A DNA stretch of 35,858 nucleotides from CAYGWP01 sp964353455 (GCA_964353455.1 CAYGWP010000378.1:1-35858), one strand, 5' to 3'; shown: positions 7,451 to 15,509, numbered from the stretch's first letter. The notes: generated by a model not told the origin, from the letters alone. Numbers and translations: made by a program.

Positions 7451-8419
7451 ATGACACACGCCATCAGCCGTCGCCGGTTCATGGCCGCCACTGCTGCCGC
7501 AGGCCTGGGCGTTATGGCCTCGCGCGGCCTGGGGGCCGAAACGTTCAAGACGAAACTCCTCAAGGCGATGATCGGGAAACCCACGGAGGAGTACCTGAAG
7601 AAACTGAAGGACGCCGGGTTCGACGGCCTTGAGACCGGCGACTGGTCCGCCTCCCCCGCGGATGCCGCGGCCGCGCGGGCGGTCGCAGAGAAACTCGGTA
7701 TGAAGATCCACGCGGTCCTACGCGGCTGGATGCAGTTCAACTCGACCGACCCGGCCGTGGTCGCCAAGTCCATCGCCGAGACCGAGACCGCGCTGCGGGC
7801 CGCCCAGGGGTACGGGGCCGATGCGATCCTCCTCGTGCCGTGCCGCATCGGCAGCAAAGAAATGGCGATGCCCGAGGCGTGGGAATTCCAGATCGAGTTC
7901 GACGAGAAGACCGGGCGCCTTACGAAGGTCGTCGCGGGCGACAACGCGAAGTACAAGGCTTACATCGAGGCCCACAACCAGGCCGTCGATGGCTCGATTG
8001 CCGCCGTCCGCAAACTCATCCCGGTGGCCGAGCAGACGAAGGTGGTCATAGCGCTTGAGAACGTATGGAATAACCTTTGGGTCAAGCCGGCGTACTTTAA
8101 GTCCTTCGTCGCCTCGTTCCAGAACCCGTGGGTGAAAGCGTACTTCGACATCGGGAACCACGTGAAGTACGCGCCGCCGGAGGAGTGGATCCGCGCGCTC
8201 GGGTCGCTTCTGGCGAAGTGCCACGTGAAGGACTTCAAGTTGAACCCGGATGGGCACGGGGGCAAGTTCATCGATATCCGCGACGGCAGCGTCAACTGGC
8301 CCGTGGTCCGCAAGGCCCTCGACGACGTTGGCTACAGCGGCTGGATGACGATCGAGGGCGGCGGCCTGTCGCTCGAGGAGCACTCCAAGCGCCTCGGCCT
8401 TATCATCGCGGGTCAGTGA
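7451..8419 (+). CDS. Tat-exported sugar phosphate isomerase/epimerase-like TIM barrel
   Basis: The product is 322 aa with a Tat signal (ISRRRFMAATAAAGLG) cleaved near residue 30. AAAGGAG precedes the ATG. The rest is a xylose-isomerase-like TIM barrel (AP_endonuc_2 family): AGFDGLETG, LGMKIHAVLRG, VVIALENVWNNLW, VKAYFDIGNHVKY, CHVKDFK and GWMTIEGGG. The conserved Glu of ALEN, Asp of YFDIGNH, His of CHVKD and Glu of TIEGG are the usual metal ligands, so the metal site looks intact. It would epimerise or isomerise a free or oxidised sugar outside the cytoplasm, fitting the DUF1080 gene before it and the glycosidase after it. Confidence 0.88.
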   Translation: MTHAISRRRFMAATAAAGLGVMASRGLGAETFKTKLLKAMIGKPTEEYLKKLKDAGFDGLETGDWSASPADAAAARAVAEKLGMKIHAVLRGWMQFNSTDPAVVAKSIAETETALRAAQGYGADAILLVPCRIGSKEMAMPEAWEFQIEFDEKTGRLTKVVAGDNAKYKAYIEAHNQAVDGSIAAVRKLIPVAEQTKVVIALENVWNNLWVKPAYFKSFVASFQNPWVKAYFDIGNHVKYAPPEEWIRALGSLLAKCHVKDFKLNPDGHGGKFIDIRDGSVNWPVVRKALDDVGYSGWMTIEGGGLSLEEHSKRLGLIIAGQ

Positions 8420-8440
8420 CCCTTCGGGAGCCGCGCCGCC

Positions 8441-9979
8441 GTGAACTATTCACCCCGGAACATGTACGTCTGGGACGCCTGGTACATGCCGGTCGGCGAT
8501 GTGGTTCACGCCTACCACCTGCGGCGGCGGCGCCGCGTACGCCTCGCCGACGCCGAGCAGGACATGCTGGGTCACGCCGTAACGCTGAACCTTGTCGATT
8601 GGGAGGAGCGGCCGGCCGCGTTCGGGCCCGATGCCGCCGATCCGCGCGATGACCGGCAGCCATGGACCGGCTGCGCCGTCTGGCACGAAGGGCGCGGATA
8701 CCTTTATTACACGATGCGCGGCTCGGCCGATAACTGCCGGTTCCAGCGCATCGGCCTGGCCACCACGACGGGCCCCGACCGCTGGCAGCGCCATCCGGGC
8801 AACCCGGTCATCGAGCCGGACCCGCGCTGGTACGCCACGGCCGAGCGTCCGGTGGCGGGCGTGGTCGATTGCCGCGACCCCATCGTGGTGCGCGATCCCG
8901 CGGGGGACGGGTGGTTCGGGTTCTACGCGGCGCGTCAGCCGATGGAGGAGTTGCCCGAGACAAGCGTGATCGCGTGTGCATACTCGACGGACCTTGTGCA
9001 CTGGGAGCAGCGGCGGCCGGCGTTCGCGCCCGGCAAGTACGCCTGCATCGAGGTGCCCGATGTCTTCGAATTGAACGGACGGTGGTACCTCACCGCCCTG
9101 ACAGGTCAGTACTACGGCAACCGCGGAATCTTTGCGGACCCGAATCTCGTGAACGGCACGATCTGGGCCGTCGCCGACCGGCCGGAGGGGCCGTACGGCG
9201 AACTCGCGGATAACGCCCTGGTTGCAGCCATGACCACGGGGCCGATCTCGGCCAGGTCCGTCATGTTCGAGGGCGAGCGGTATCTCCTCTATACTGACCG
9301 CGAGCGCGAGGACCTGACCGACGCCGGCCAGATGACATTCGGGACCCTGACGACGCCGAAAGTGCTTCGCACGGACGGCGATCGGCTCCTGGCGGCTTAT
9401 TCCCCGCGCATCGAGGCACATGCCACGCGGGAACTCATCGGCCGGGCGTCGCCGCCGACGCCGCAGGTAGGCGAAGTATGGGGCCAACTGTGGCAGATGC
9501 CTACCGCCCGCTGGACGTGGGGCGACACGGTCGCCGGCGAAGCCAGGACGGGCTGGGGCGTTGCGCCGCTCGGATGCCGGCCGGAGAGTTTCATCTTCGA
9601 GGCCGCCGTCACGCTCGAGACCGCGGCGGCCGCAGGCCTCGCCATCCGCATGGGCGGACGCATGAGCGGCGCTGTGGTTGCCCTCGACGCCGCCCAACAG
9701 GAGACCTTCTACGCCGAAGCGCCGGCGTTCGACTTTGCCGAGCGGCGACGCACGCAGGTTGCCCGCAACCGGCCGGTCCGCCTGCGGGTGGTCGGCAGAC
9801 TGGAGCATCTGGAGGTTTATGTGAACGACGAGTTGCGGCTGGCGTTCAGCCGATACCGCGGCATCGGCGGCGAGGTTGGACTGTTTGTGGACCGCGGGCG
9901 GGCGCGGTTTGCCGACATACGGCTTCGCGAACTCCGCGTCCGGCGGCCGTCGGTGGTCCGTGGAATGGAGAAGGAGTGA
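8441..9979 (+). CDS. GH32/GH43-like five-bladed beta-propeller glycosidase
   Basis: The product is 512 aa from GTG at 8441; an ATG eight codons in lacks a ribosome site. No signal peptide is seen, so it is probably cytoplasmic. The three acidic landmarks of GH32-type enzymes appear in order: Asp12 in VWDAWYM (nucleophile position), Arg145-Asp146 in DCRDPIVV (RDP motif) and Glu204 in EVPDVFEL (the E-x-P-D acid/base). YSTDLVHWE and WYLTAL are also typical. Residues about 345-505 form a C-terminal beta sandwich as in GH32 (EVYVNDELRLAFSRY...GGEVGLFVDRGRARF). It probably cleaves a fructoside or another furanoside. It lies 21 bp after the epimerase and 4 bp before the next gene. Confidence 0.72.
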   Translation: MNYSPRNMYVWDAWYMPVGDVVHAYHLRRRRRVRLADAEQDMLGHAVTLNLVDWEERPAAFGPDAADPRDDRQPWTGCAVWHEGRGYLYYTMRGSADNCRFQRIGLATTTGPDRWQRHPGNPVIEPDPRWYATAERPVAGVVDCRDPIVVRDPAGDGWFGFYAARQPMEELPETSVIACAYSTDLVHWEQRRPAFAPGKYACIEVPDVFELNGRWYLTALTGQYYGNRGIFADPNLVNGTIWAVADRPEGPYGELADNALVAAMTTGPISARSVMFEGERYLLYTDREREDLTDAGQMTFGTLTTPKVLRTDGDRLLAAYSPRIEAHATRELIGRASPPTPQVGEVWGQLWQMPTARWTWGDTVAGEARTGWGVAPLGCRPESFIFEAAVTLETAAAAGLAIRMGGRMSGAVVALDAAQQETFYAEAPAFDFAERRRTQVARNRPVRLRVVGRLEHLEVYVNDELRLAFSRYRGIGGEVGLFVDRGRARFADIRLRELRVRRPSVVRGMEKE

Positions 9980-9983
9980 TTCG

Positions 9984-10829
9984 ATGCTGACCGGCCAGGA
10001 ACTCATAAGAGATGTTGATGTGACCGTGGTCTCGCCCGGCGAGTGCGCGTTCTGGTGGCTCGGCCAACTCAGTTACATCCTGAAACTGGGGGACAAGATA
10101 CTGTACCTCGACCCGTACCTTTCGCCGAACCCCGGGCGGAACATCGAGCCGCTCCTCAAGCCCGCCGAGGTCCGCAATGCCAGCGCCATCACCGGCAGCC
10201 ACGACCACGGCGACCACATCGACCGGCGGGTCTGGCCGGGGCTTGCGGCGGCGTCGCCGCGGGCGAAGTTCATCGTGCCGGAACTGCTGAAGGCCAGACT
10301 TGCCGCCGACCTCGGCATTCCCGAAGACCGCTTCGTCGGACTCGACGACGGCACGAGCGCCGAAGTGGCCGGCATCCGCATCACCGCCGTCGCCGCCGCC
10401 CACGAGTTCCTCGATCAGGACCCCAAGACCGGCCACTTCCCCTACCTGGGGTATGTCATCGAAGGCAACGGCATCCGCGCGTATCACGCGGGCGACACAT
10501 GCAAGTACGAGGGGCTGGAGAGGCGCCTGAAGCAGTGGTCGTACTTCGACGTGGGGTTCCTGCCCATCAACGGCCGCGACGGGCCGCGCCTCAGGTCCAA
10601 GTGCATCGGCAACCAGACGTTCCAGGAGGCGGTGGACCTGGCCGGGGCGGTGGGGGTGCGTCTGGCGGTGCCGTCACATTGGGATATGTTTAAGAATAAC
10701 AGCGAGGACCCGGCGAAGTTCGCCGATTACCTGGCCGTCAAGTTCCCCAAGGTGCGGTGCCACGTCCCGAAACACGGCGAGCGGGTGTTCTGGCGGGCCG
10801 AGGGCTGCCCCGCCGGGGCGGCGAAGTAG
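9984..10829 (+). CDS. UlaG-like metallo-beta-lactamase-fold hydrolase
   Basis: The product is 281 aa. The ATG at 9984 follows AAGGAG by 8 nt and the previous stop by 4 nt; the frame is open upstream but those starts lie inside the preceding gene. The metal site is seen as SHDHGDHID (residues 72-80), with a later His in AAAHEF and Asp in AYHAGDTCKYEG. The whole matches the L-ascorbate-6-phosphate lactonase (UlaG) branch rather than beta-lactamases. It is cytoplasmic, with no signal. In this operon it may open a sugar lactone produced by oxidation of released sugars. It ends 72 bp from a convergent gene remnant. Confidence 0.85.
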   Translation: MLTGQELIRDVDVTVVSPGECAFWWLGQLSYILKLGDKILYLDPYLSPNPGRNIEPLLKPAEVRNASAITGSHDHGDHIDRRVWPGLAAASPRAKFIVPELLKARLAADLGIPEDRFVGLDDGTSAEVAGIRITAVAAAHEFLDQDPKTGHFPYLGYVIEGNGIRAYHAGDTCKYEGLERRLKQWSYFDVGFLPINGRDGPRLRSKCIGNQTFQEAVDLAGAVGVRLAVPSHWDMFKNNSEDPAKFADYLAVKFPKVRCHVPKHGERVFWRAEGCPAGAAK

Positions 10830-10846
10830 AAGGCCGCAAAATAATC

Positions 10847-10876
10847 GCGGCGGCCCCGAGGAACCGGGACCGCCGC
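10847..10876. terminator. hairpin between convergent genes
   Basis: GCGGCGG pairs with CCGCCGC and an inner CCC with GGG across one mismatch. An A-rich stretch lies on the left (AAAATAAT) and T-rich sequence on the right, so it could stop transcription from both sides. It lies in the only gap between the lactonase-like gene and the interrupted secreted gene. Confidence 0.5.
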
Positions 10877-10900
10877 ATCATTCTCTCCGTCCGCAATGCA

Positions 10901-11035
10901 TCAGTCGATGGTGAACGTCGTCGTGTCCTGCTTGCACTCGAACGGCGTGTTCGCAGCCACTTCCACGTGATACTGGCCCTTGAATCCGTTTGGTACTCGC
11001 CACGAGTACCCTTCGGGGGTGGTGCCCCCGCCGCT
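10901..11035 (-). pseudogene. C-terminal part of secreted paralog cut off by an in-frame TGA
   Basis: Directly after the TGA that ends the gene at 11036-11746, the same frame stays open for 44 more codons to a second TGA. It reads PEGYSWRVPNGFKGQYHVEV then a short tail ending in KQDTTTFTID. The neighbouring paralog ends TEGYTWRVPANFKGQFRVEV and KQDTATNTIN, so this is clearly the missing C-terminus. The break is a single codon with no frameshift. It lies in a Gly-rich linker, so the lost codon was plausibly GGA. The module may be unexpressed, read through, or the TGA may be a sequence error. Confidence 0.8.
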
Positions 11036-11746
11036 TCAACCAAGCCCAGAGGGTCCACCGTAACCGTACGGCCCCTGGGCGAGGACGTTGTTCTGGCTGT
11101 CGAGGATGCGTACGGTCGGGGCCGGTCCGATGTTGCGGCCCTTCTGGACCCGCGGCGAATAGACCTCTCCGGCCTGCCCGACGTACTGGATGAGGACCGT
11201 GACGGTCTTCTGGTTGGCCTGTGTGACGGCGTTCTTCGGGGCATAGTTGGCGGCGGTGGCCTGCTGCGCCTTGTTTCCGGCGGTCGAGCCGGCGCCGGCG
11301 TAACTCATGCCAGGCGCGCTCGGCACGGCGCAGCCTGCCGCCGAGACGTTGACCGCCGGGGCGCCGACCTTTGCAGTGAGTTTGATCTGTAACGGCCCGC
11401 CGCCTTCAACGGTCGTCGTCTGGCCGGGGATGACCTGGAAGTTGCCGAGTTTCCCCAGGGGCTTGGTGGATGTGAGGGTCCAGACGTTCCTCTGGGCGTC
11501 CTGCGCCATGAGGCCGACGGATGCGACCTCATACGTGGCGGCCGGCAACTTCACGTCACGGCCGCTCGGCAGGGCAACTTCCTCGGGCTTGCCGGTGGAC
11601 TTGTTCTTCGGCCCGATGATCTTCAGGCACAGGCCCGGCGACGCGATCTTCAAGGTGCCGACGTTGCCGGGGTCCGCAGGCGGTGCCGCCGCCCAGACGC
11701 CGGTGCAGTAGAGGAGGCCGATCGAGAGGATAAGGAAGCGTTTCAT
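11036..11746 (-). CDS. secreted protein of unknown function, paralog A (truncated by TGA)
   Basis: The product is 236 aa. AGGAG lies 7 nt before the ATG at 11746. A Sec signal (KRFLILSIGLLYCTGVWAAA) is followed by a beta-rich region: GTLKIASPGLCLKIIGPKNKSTGKPEEVALPSG in outline, LPAATYEVASVGLMAQD and PGQTTTVEGGGPLQ. Then come a linker rich in Ala, Gly and Gln and a second beta domain with TVTVLIQYVGQAGEVYSPRVQKG and GPAPTVRILDSQNNVLAQG. It is about half identical by eye to the gene 20 bp upstream, so the pair arose by tandem duplication and is co-transcribed. It lacks its final 45 residues because of the in-frame TGA. I do not recognise the family. Confidence 0.8.
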   Translation of the reverse strand: MKRFLILSIGLLYCTGVWAAAPPADPGNVGTLKIASPGLCLKIIGPKNKSTGKPEEVALPSGRDVKLPAATYEVASVGLMAQDAQRNVWTLTSTKPLGKLGNFQVIPGQTTTVEGGGPLQIKLTAKVGAPAVNVSAAGCAVPSAPGMSYAGAGSTAGNKAQQATAANYAPKNAVTQANQKTVTVLIQYVGQAGEVYSPRVQKGRNIGPAPTVRILDSQNNVLAQGPYGYGGPSGLG

Positions 11747-11766
11747 GTCTTGTCTCCTAAAGGGCA

Positions 11767-12675
11767 TCAGTTGATGGTGTTCGTCGCCGTGTCCTGCTTG
11801 TACGGGAACGGCATGGTGGAGATCACTTCAACGCGGAATTGGCCCTTGAAGTTGGCGGGCACCCGCCAGGTGTATCCTTCGGTGACTCTGACGTTGGCGT
11901 ATCCGCCGGTCATGCCGACGCCGGGGACGATGCCGCCAGCGTAGCCGGTATATGCACCTGTGCCGCCGCCCGTGGTGCCGCAACTGTACGTGCCTTGCGC
12001 GAGGACGTTGTTCTTGTCGTCGAGGATCCTGATGGTCGGCGCCGGGCCGGGGCTCTTGCCCCTCTGGGCTTCAGGGCTGTACTCTTCGCCGGCCCGCCCG
12101 ACGAATTTAATGAGGACCGTCACCGTCTTGCCTTGGGCGCCTTGGTTCTTGGCCCCGTACTTGGAAGAGGCGGCCTTCTGCTCTGAGGTGCCGGAGCCCG
12201 AGCCGCCGGTGTTGGCGTAACTCATGCCCGGAACGTTAGGCACGCCATAGCCCGACACTTGGGTGCCCGCTGCGGACCCGCTATTGATCTTGACGGTCGC
12301 CTTGACCTCAAGCGGCGCGCCCCCCTCCACGGTGGTCGTCTGGCCCGCGGTGACCAGCAAGGATCCCAGTCTTCCGAGCGTCTTGGTGGATGAGAGGACC
12401 CAGAGGTTCTTCTGGGCATCATGGGCAAGAAGGGCGACCGATGTCACGTTGTAACTGGCAGGCGGCAACTTCACTTCCTGGCCGATGGGGAGCGACACCT
12501 CCGCTGCGTTGCCCGTGTTAACGTTCTTCGGACCTGTGATAGTCACGCTCAGGCCCGCAGATGCGACTTTGACCGTGCCCATGGGGCCCGCCAATTCGTC
12601 AGGGCGGGGCGGGGCCTCCGCCCAGGCGCTCGCGCAGAATGCAAGAACAGCCGCCATGGCCAGTAACCGTTTCAT
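11767..12675 (-). CDS. secreted protein of unknown function, paralog B (full length)
   Basis: The product is 302 aa. TAGGAGG precedes the ATG at 12675. A signal peptide (KRLLAMAAVLAFCASAWAEA) is followed by the same two beta domains as paralog A: TVKVASAGLSVTITGPKN, LPPASYNVTSVALLAHD, PVEGG-type turn VEGGAPLE, then TVTVLIKFVGRAGEEYSP and GPAPTIRILDDKNNVLAQG. A Gly-rich stretch leads to a C-terminal strand pair, EGYTWRVPANFKGQFRVEV. The pattern suggests a surface or periplasmic protein built of immunoglobulin-like folds. The phrase after the Gly-rich part resembles ligand-binding or matrix proteins, but no catalytic motif is seen. It has its own candidate promoter. Confidence 0.8.
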   Translation of the reverse strand: MKRLLAMAAVLAFCASAWAEAPPRPDELAGPMGTVKVASAGLSVTITGPKNVNTGNAAEVSLPIGQEVKLPPASYNVTSVALLAHDAQKNLWVLSSTKTLGRLGSLLVTAGQTTTVEGGAPLEVKATVKINSGSAAGTQVSGYGVPNVPGMSYANTGGSGSGTSEQKAASSKYGAKNQGAQGKTVTVLIKFVGRAGEEYSPEAQRGKSPGPAPTIRILDDKNNVLAQGTYSCGTTGGGTGAYTGYAGGIVPGVGMTGGYANVRVTEGYTWRVPANFKGQFRVEVISTMPFPYKQDTATNTIN

Positions 12676-12721
12676 GACCTGCCTCCTAAATATACGGACG
12701 GACTCCGAGATGACACTATTA

Positions 12722-12751
12722 CTTATACGGCTATTCGGTGCCCGGCGTGAA
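12722..12751 (-). promoter_or_regulatory. candidate promoter for the secreted paralog pair
   Basis: On the minus strand, TTCACG (12746-12751), 18 bp, TATAAG (12722-12727), about 47 bp upstream of the start. The surrounding DNA is AT-richer than average here. The -35 is weak. Confidence 0.35.
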
Positions 12752-12827
12752 GAGAATCTTGGCAATACAGTACCCTTGCCCCTGTGGGGATGTCAAGCAT
12801 GTGTTTACGGGACCGGACCGGCCCGGT

Positions 12828-12870
12828 ACGGGTCCAGACTTCGGACCGGCCGAGGAGTCGCCGAGGCGAC
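12828..12870. repeat. composite palindrome element, copy 1
   Basis: GGTCC (12831-12835) pairs with GGACC (12843-12847) across AGACTTC. Ten bp later comes GTCGCC GA GGCGAC (12857-12870). The same two-part order recurs at 27957-27997 with nearly identical sequence, which marks a dispersed element of about 40 bp. Confidence 0.65.
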
Positions 12871-12896
12871 CGGCCTTTGGAAACGGCCGCCGGGAG

Positions 12897-12947
12897 AGAA
12901 AAGGGTCCAGGACCCCTAACTCCTTTAAGGGCCCTGGAACCTTTTCT
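12897..12947. repeat. long imperfect hairpin, left side of the kinase gene
   Basis: AGAAAAGG...CCTTTTCT arms form a stem of about 22 bp with three mismatches around GGTCCAGG/CCTGGAAC. It is a diverged copy of the perfect element at 15459-15509 on the other side of the kinase gene. Confidence 0.7.
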
Positions 12948-12975
12948 GTCCCGCGCACCCCTTGCCGCAGCCTCA

Positions 12976-12989
12976 GTCGCCGCGGCGAC
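12976..12989. repeat. GTCGCCGCGGCGAC palindrome
   Basis: A perfect 14-bp palindrome located 14 bp before the -35 of the kinase promoter, where a regulator could bind. The same core occurs at 15408, 27982, 29904 and 31142, so it more likely belongs to a dispersed repeat. Confidence 0.6.
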
Positions 12990-13002
12990 GCGGCTTTAGT
13001 GC

Positions 13003-13030
13003 TTGACGCAATGGCGAACGGACGTAGAGT
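13003..13030 (+). promoter_or_regulatory. promoter for the membrane kinase gene
   Basis: TTGACG (13003-13008), 16 bp, TAGAGT (13025-13030), followed by GTGG. Both hexamers are identical to those at 16531-16559 before the ECF sigma gene. The leader to the ATG is about 65 nt. Confidence 0.6.
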
Positions 13031-13099
13031 GGTGAGCATCTGGCGACTTGGACTTGCTTACGTTGGCGGCGCCATTTCTTCTTCCGGCGAGGTCATCCG

Positions 13100-15388
13100 A
13101 TGAGTGACACTCCAGACTCAGGCGAACTCCCCACGGTCAGCGGACCCGACGGCAACCGCACGGAGCCCAAGGACCGCGCAAGTACCCGGGCCGGCGCCCA
13201 ATCCTTTCCAGGGTTGGAGGTACTGGAGGAGATCGCCCCTGGCACGGGCGGGATGGGCAGGGTGTACAAAGCCCGCGACATCAGCCTTGACCGGATCGTA
13301 GCGGTCAAGACCATGCGCCAACACATGCTTACGCCCGAAGGCTTGTCCTTCTTTGAGCGGGAGGCCCGCGCTGCCGCCAGGCTGGACGACCCTAACATTG
13401 TGAAGATCTACCGATTTGAGCCTGACCATGCACCGCCCTACTACGTCATGCAATTTGTGGAAGGCAAGCCGCTCGAGATGGCTTGCAGGGGTCGCAGCCC
13501 GGCTTTCGTGGCACAAGTTATGGAGAAGGCCGCGCGCGCATTGGCTTACGCACACGGTAAGGGCATCATCCACCGTGACATCAAACCATCCAACATCCTT
13601 GTGGATTACCAGAATGAGCCGCACTTGGCCGACTTCGGCCTGGCGCAAAACTGGCGGCCGGCGGGCGGGGCGGGTGGCGATCAAGAGGCATCCGGGTCGC
13701 CGGCGATGGGCACGCCGTTTTTCCTTGCGCCGGAACTGCACCTCGGCGATGGTCCGGCCACCCCGGCCGTTGATGTCTATGCCTTTGGGGTGACCCTGTA
13801 CCGCCTTCTGACCGAGCGTTATCCGTTCATGGCGAACAGCCGCGAAGAGTTGAAGCAAGCCATTCTCACGCGAGATCCGCCGCTCCCCCAGGAATTCAAT
13901 CCGGCAATTCCGGAGCCGCTTCAGAGAATCTGCCTGAAAGCAATCGAGAGGAACCCTGATGCCCGTTACCAGTCGGCTCAAGCCCTGGCGGACGACTTGC
14001 GCCGCTTCTGCGAGGGGCGAGAGGTCTTTGTGCGGCCCACTCGGTACGAGACCGAACTGCGGGGGAAGTTGCAGAACCACGCAACCACAATTCGGCTCTG
14101 GCGCGAGCACCACCTGATTGATGTCCCTGAGATGGACGGCCTGCTTCGGCCATACCAGAAACTCATGCAGGCGGAGTCCCCCTGGCACGACCTGGCCCGT
14201 CGCTTTCCATGGGAGACCGCCGCCCTGCGAGTCGGCGGATGGTTGGTGCTGGTCGGCAGCATTCTATGGTTCTACTACTGGCCCCGCCTGCACAGCCACG
14301 ACCGGATCCTGGCCATAGGCATACCCACCCTTGTGCTCAGCGGGGTAGGCTGGTTCTTCCACCGCCGCAAGAGCCGTTCGACAGCCTTCGCTTTCCTTTC
14401 CGTTGGCGCGCTCTTGCTGCCGCTTTTTCTGGGGGTTCTGCTGACGGAATATCACCTGCTGCGCAACCCGCAGTCGGACACCCTGGAACTTCTTGGCCGT
14501 GATGCCGCAATTTCCGATGAGGCCCTGGCCGAGGCTGTCAGGCACGGCCCCGCGCCGGACTTTGCCCCCACCAACACGCAATTGACGATAATGGCGGGGG
14601 CGTTCGTGGCCTACCTCCTGTTGCTCCTGGCGGCAACTCGCTCAAGGGTCTTCGTGCTCTGGACCGGCCTGGGTGTTTGGGCCCTCTTCTCCACGGTTCT
14701 CCTGCAATTAGGTCTGATGGAATGGCTCAGTGAGAACCATGTGGCCAAGGTGTGCCTATACTACATTGGCCTGGCCCTGGCATTCCTACTGATATCGCTC
14801 GTACTGGAATGGTCGGGCCGCAACGAATGGGCGGCAGCATCTTACATCTTTTTCCCGGTTCCGTTTGTGATCCTGATGACGGAACTTGCCAGAGTGGGGG
14901 CGGTTGAGTGGTTCCATGTCAGTGCCGACTGGTCGGAGGAGACTCTCGGCCTTTGGCTGATGGCAAACGGTCTCGTGTACTTGCTTGTTGCCTTCCTGAG
15001 CGCCAGAGCAACGGCAGCCTACATCCGACACTGGGGTAATCTCCTCATCATGCTGGTGCCTGCGAGCCTTCTTATTCCGCCGGACGTGCTCCGCGACAAG
15101 GGGTTTGCCCTCACGGTCATAGGCGGGGCGGATTTCACATCCTATGAACTGCTTTCGCTCCTGCTATCCATGGGGTTGGCGGCTCTAGGCACGCGGATGC
15201 GGCGGCTCACCCTCGCCTTCTCGGGGTTGGCGGGACTGGCGGCTTTTGTCTGTATTGCCACCGTGCGGCACTTCCAAGACGATCTATCGTGGCCTTTGGC
15301 CCTGGCGGCGAGCGGTGGTGTGGCGATGGCCGTGGCAGTGGCTCTCATTGTTGTCAGGTCGCGAAAGCGACACCAGGTATTGACATAA
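13100..15388 (+). CDS. polytopic membrane Ser/Thr protein kinase
   Basis: The product is 762 aa. The N-terminal cytoplasmic kinase domain (about 38-300) is complete: Gly loop GTGGMG (48-53), VAVK with Lys70, Glu88 in the C-helix, HRDIKPSN with catalytic Asp160, DFG (178-180) and the APE-like LAPEL (209-213). It should be active and belongs to the PknB/Hanks type. A helical linker (about 305-370) leads to roughly twelve hydrophobic segments between 375 and 755, an unusual topology since PknB kinases normally have one. The hydrophobic part may sense a membrane signal. The ribosome site is weak. Two small membrane proteins are encoded after it. The N-terminus carries LPTVSGP, shared with the other kinase in the window. 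Confidence 0.92.
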   Translation: MSDTPDSGELPTVSGPDGNRTEPKDRASTRAGAQSFPGLEVLEEIAPGTGGMGRVYKARDISLDRIVAVKTMRQHMLTPEGLSFFEREARAAARLDDPNIVKIYRFEPDHAPPYYVMQFVEGKPLEMACRGRSPAFVAQVMEKAARALAYAHGKGIIHRDIKPSNILVDYQNEPHLADFGLAQNWRPAGGAGGDQEASGSPAMGTPFFLAPELHLGDGPATPAVDVYAFGVTLYRLLTERYPFMANSREELKQAILTRDPPLPQEFNPAIPEPLQRICLKAIERNPDARYQSAQALADDLRRFCEGREVFVRPTRYETELRGKLQNHATTIRLWREHHLIDVPEMDGLLRPYQKLMQAESPWHDLARRFPWETAALRVGGWLVLVGSILWFYYWPRLHSHDRILAIGIPTLVLSGVGWFFHRRKSRSTAFAFLSVGALLLPLFLGVLLTEYHLLRNPQSDTLELLGRDAAISDEALAEAVRHGPAPDFAPTNTQLTIMAGAFVAYLLLLLAATRSRVFVLWTGLGVWALFSTVLLQLGLMEWLSENHVAKVCLYYIGLALAFLLISLVLEWSGRNEWAAASYIFFPVPFVILMTELARVGAVEWFHVSADWSEETLGLWLMANGLVYLLVAFLSARATAAYIRHWGNLLIMLVPASLLIPPDVLRDKGFALTVIGGADFTSYELLSLLLSMGLAALGTRMRRLTLAFSGLAGLAAFVCIATVRHFQDDLSWPLALAASGGVAMAVAVALIVVRSRKRHQVLT

Positions 15389-15407
15389 CAGCACACCGTC
15401 CCAGCCT

Positions 15408-15423
15408 GGTCGCCGCGGCGACC
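15408..15423. repeat. GGTCGCCGCGGCGACC palindrome
   Basis: A perfect 16-bp palindrome 19 bp after the kinase stop codon. Same sequence as the copies at 27982-27997 and 31142-31157. Confidence 0.7.
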
Positions 15424-15458
15424 CCGCCCAGCCCGCCGCGGCGGCAAGAGATTCGGGC

Positions 15459-15509
15459 GGAAAAGGGTCCAGGACCCTTAACGGCTTTAGGGGTCCTGGA
15501 CCCTTTTCC
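15459..15509. repeat. long hairpin, right side of the kinase gene
   Basis: GGAAAAGGGTCCAGGACCC and its complement form a stem of 19 perfect pairs, extended by a wobble and three more pairs around a short loop. The T run on the 3' arm is inside the stem and followed by CC, so as a rho-independent terminator it is imperfect, though it may still end kinase transcription. Its sequence matches the hairpin at 12897-12947, so it is also a dispersed repeat. Confidence 0.75.

Larger units (their letters stand above)
12676..13099. other. 424-bp intergenic region rich in palindromes, between divergent genes
   Basis: There is no convincing gene. From left to right it holds the promoter of the paralog pair, a composite palindrome (12828-12870), a long imperfect hairpin (12897-12947), a GTCGCCGCGGCGAC palindrome (12976-12989) and a good promoter (13003-13030) for the kinase. 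All three palindrome types recur elsewhere in the window. Confidence 0.75.

Noticed and set aside
6541..7956. Minus-strand open frame of 471 codons opposite the DUF1080 and epimerase genes.
   Set aside because: It is the antisense shadow of two clear genes in high-GC DNA; no ribosome site, family motif or plausible composition.
11036..11038. Selenocysteine or reassigned TGA in the interrupted paralog.
   Set aside because: TGA ends many genes here, the paralog has Gly-rich sequence rather than Cys at this point, and no selenocysteine insertion hairpin is apparent.
13003..13095. Small peptide gene in the leader of the membrane kinase.
   Set aside because: Short frames exist but none has a ribosome site plus sensible composition.
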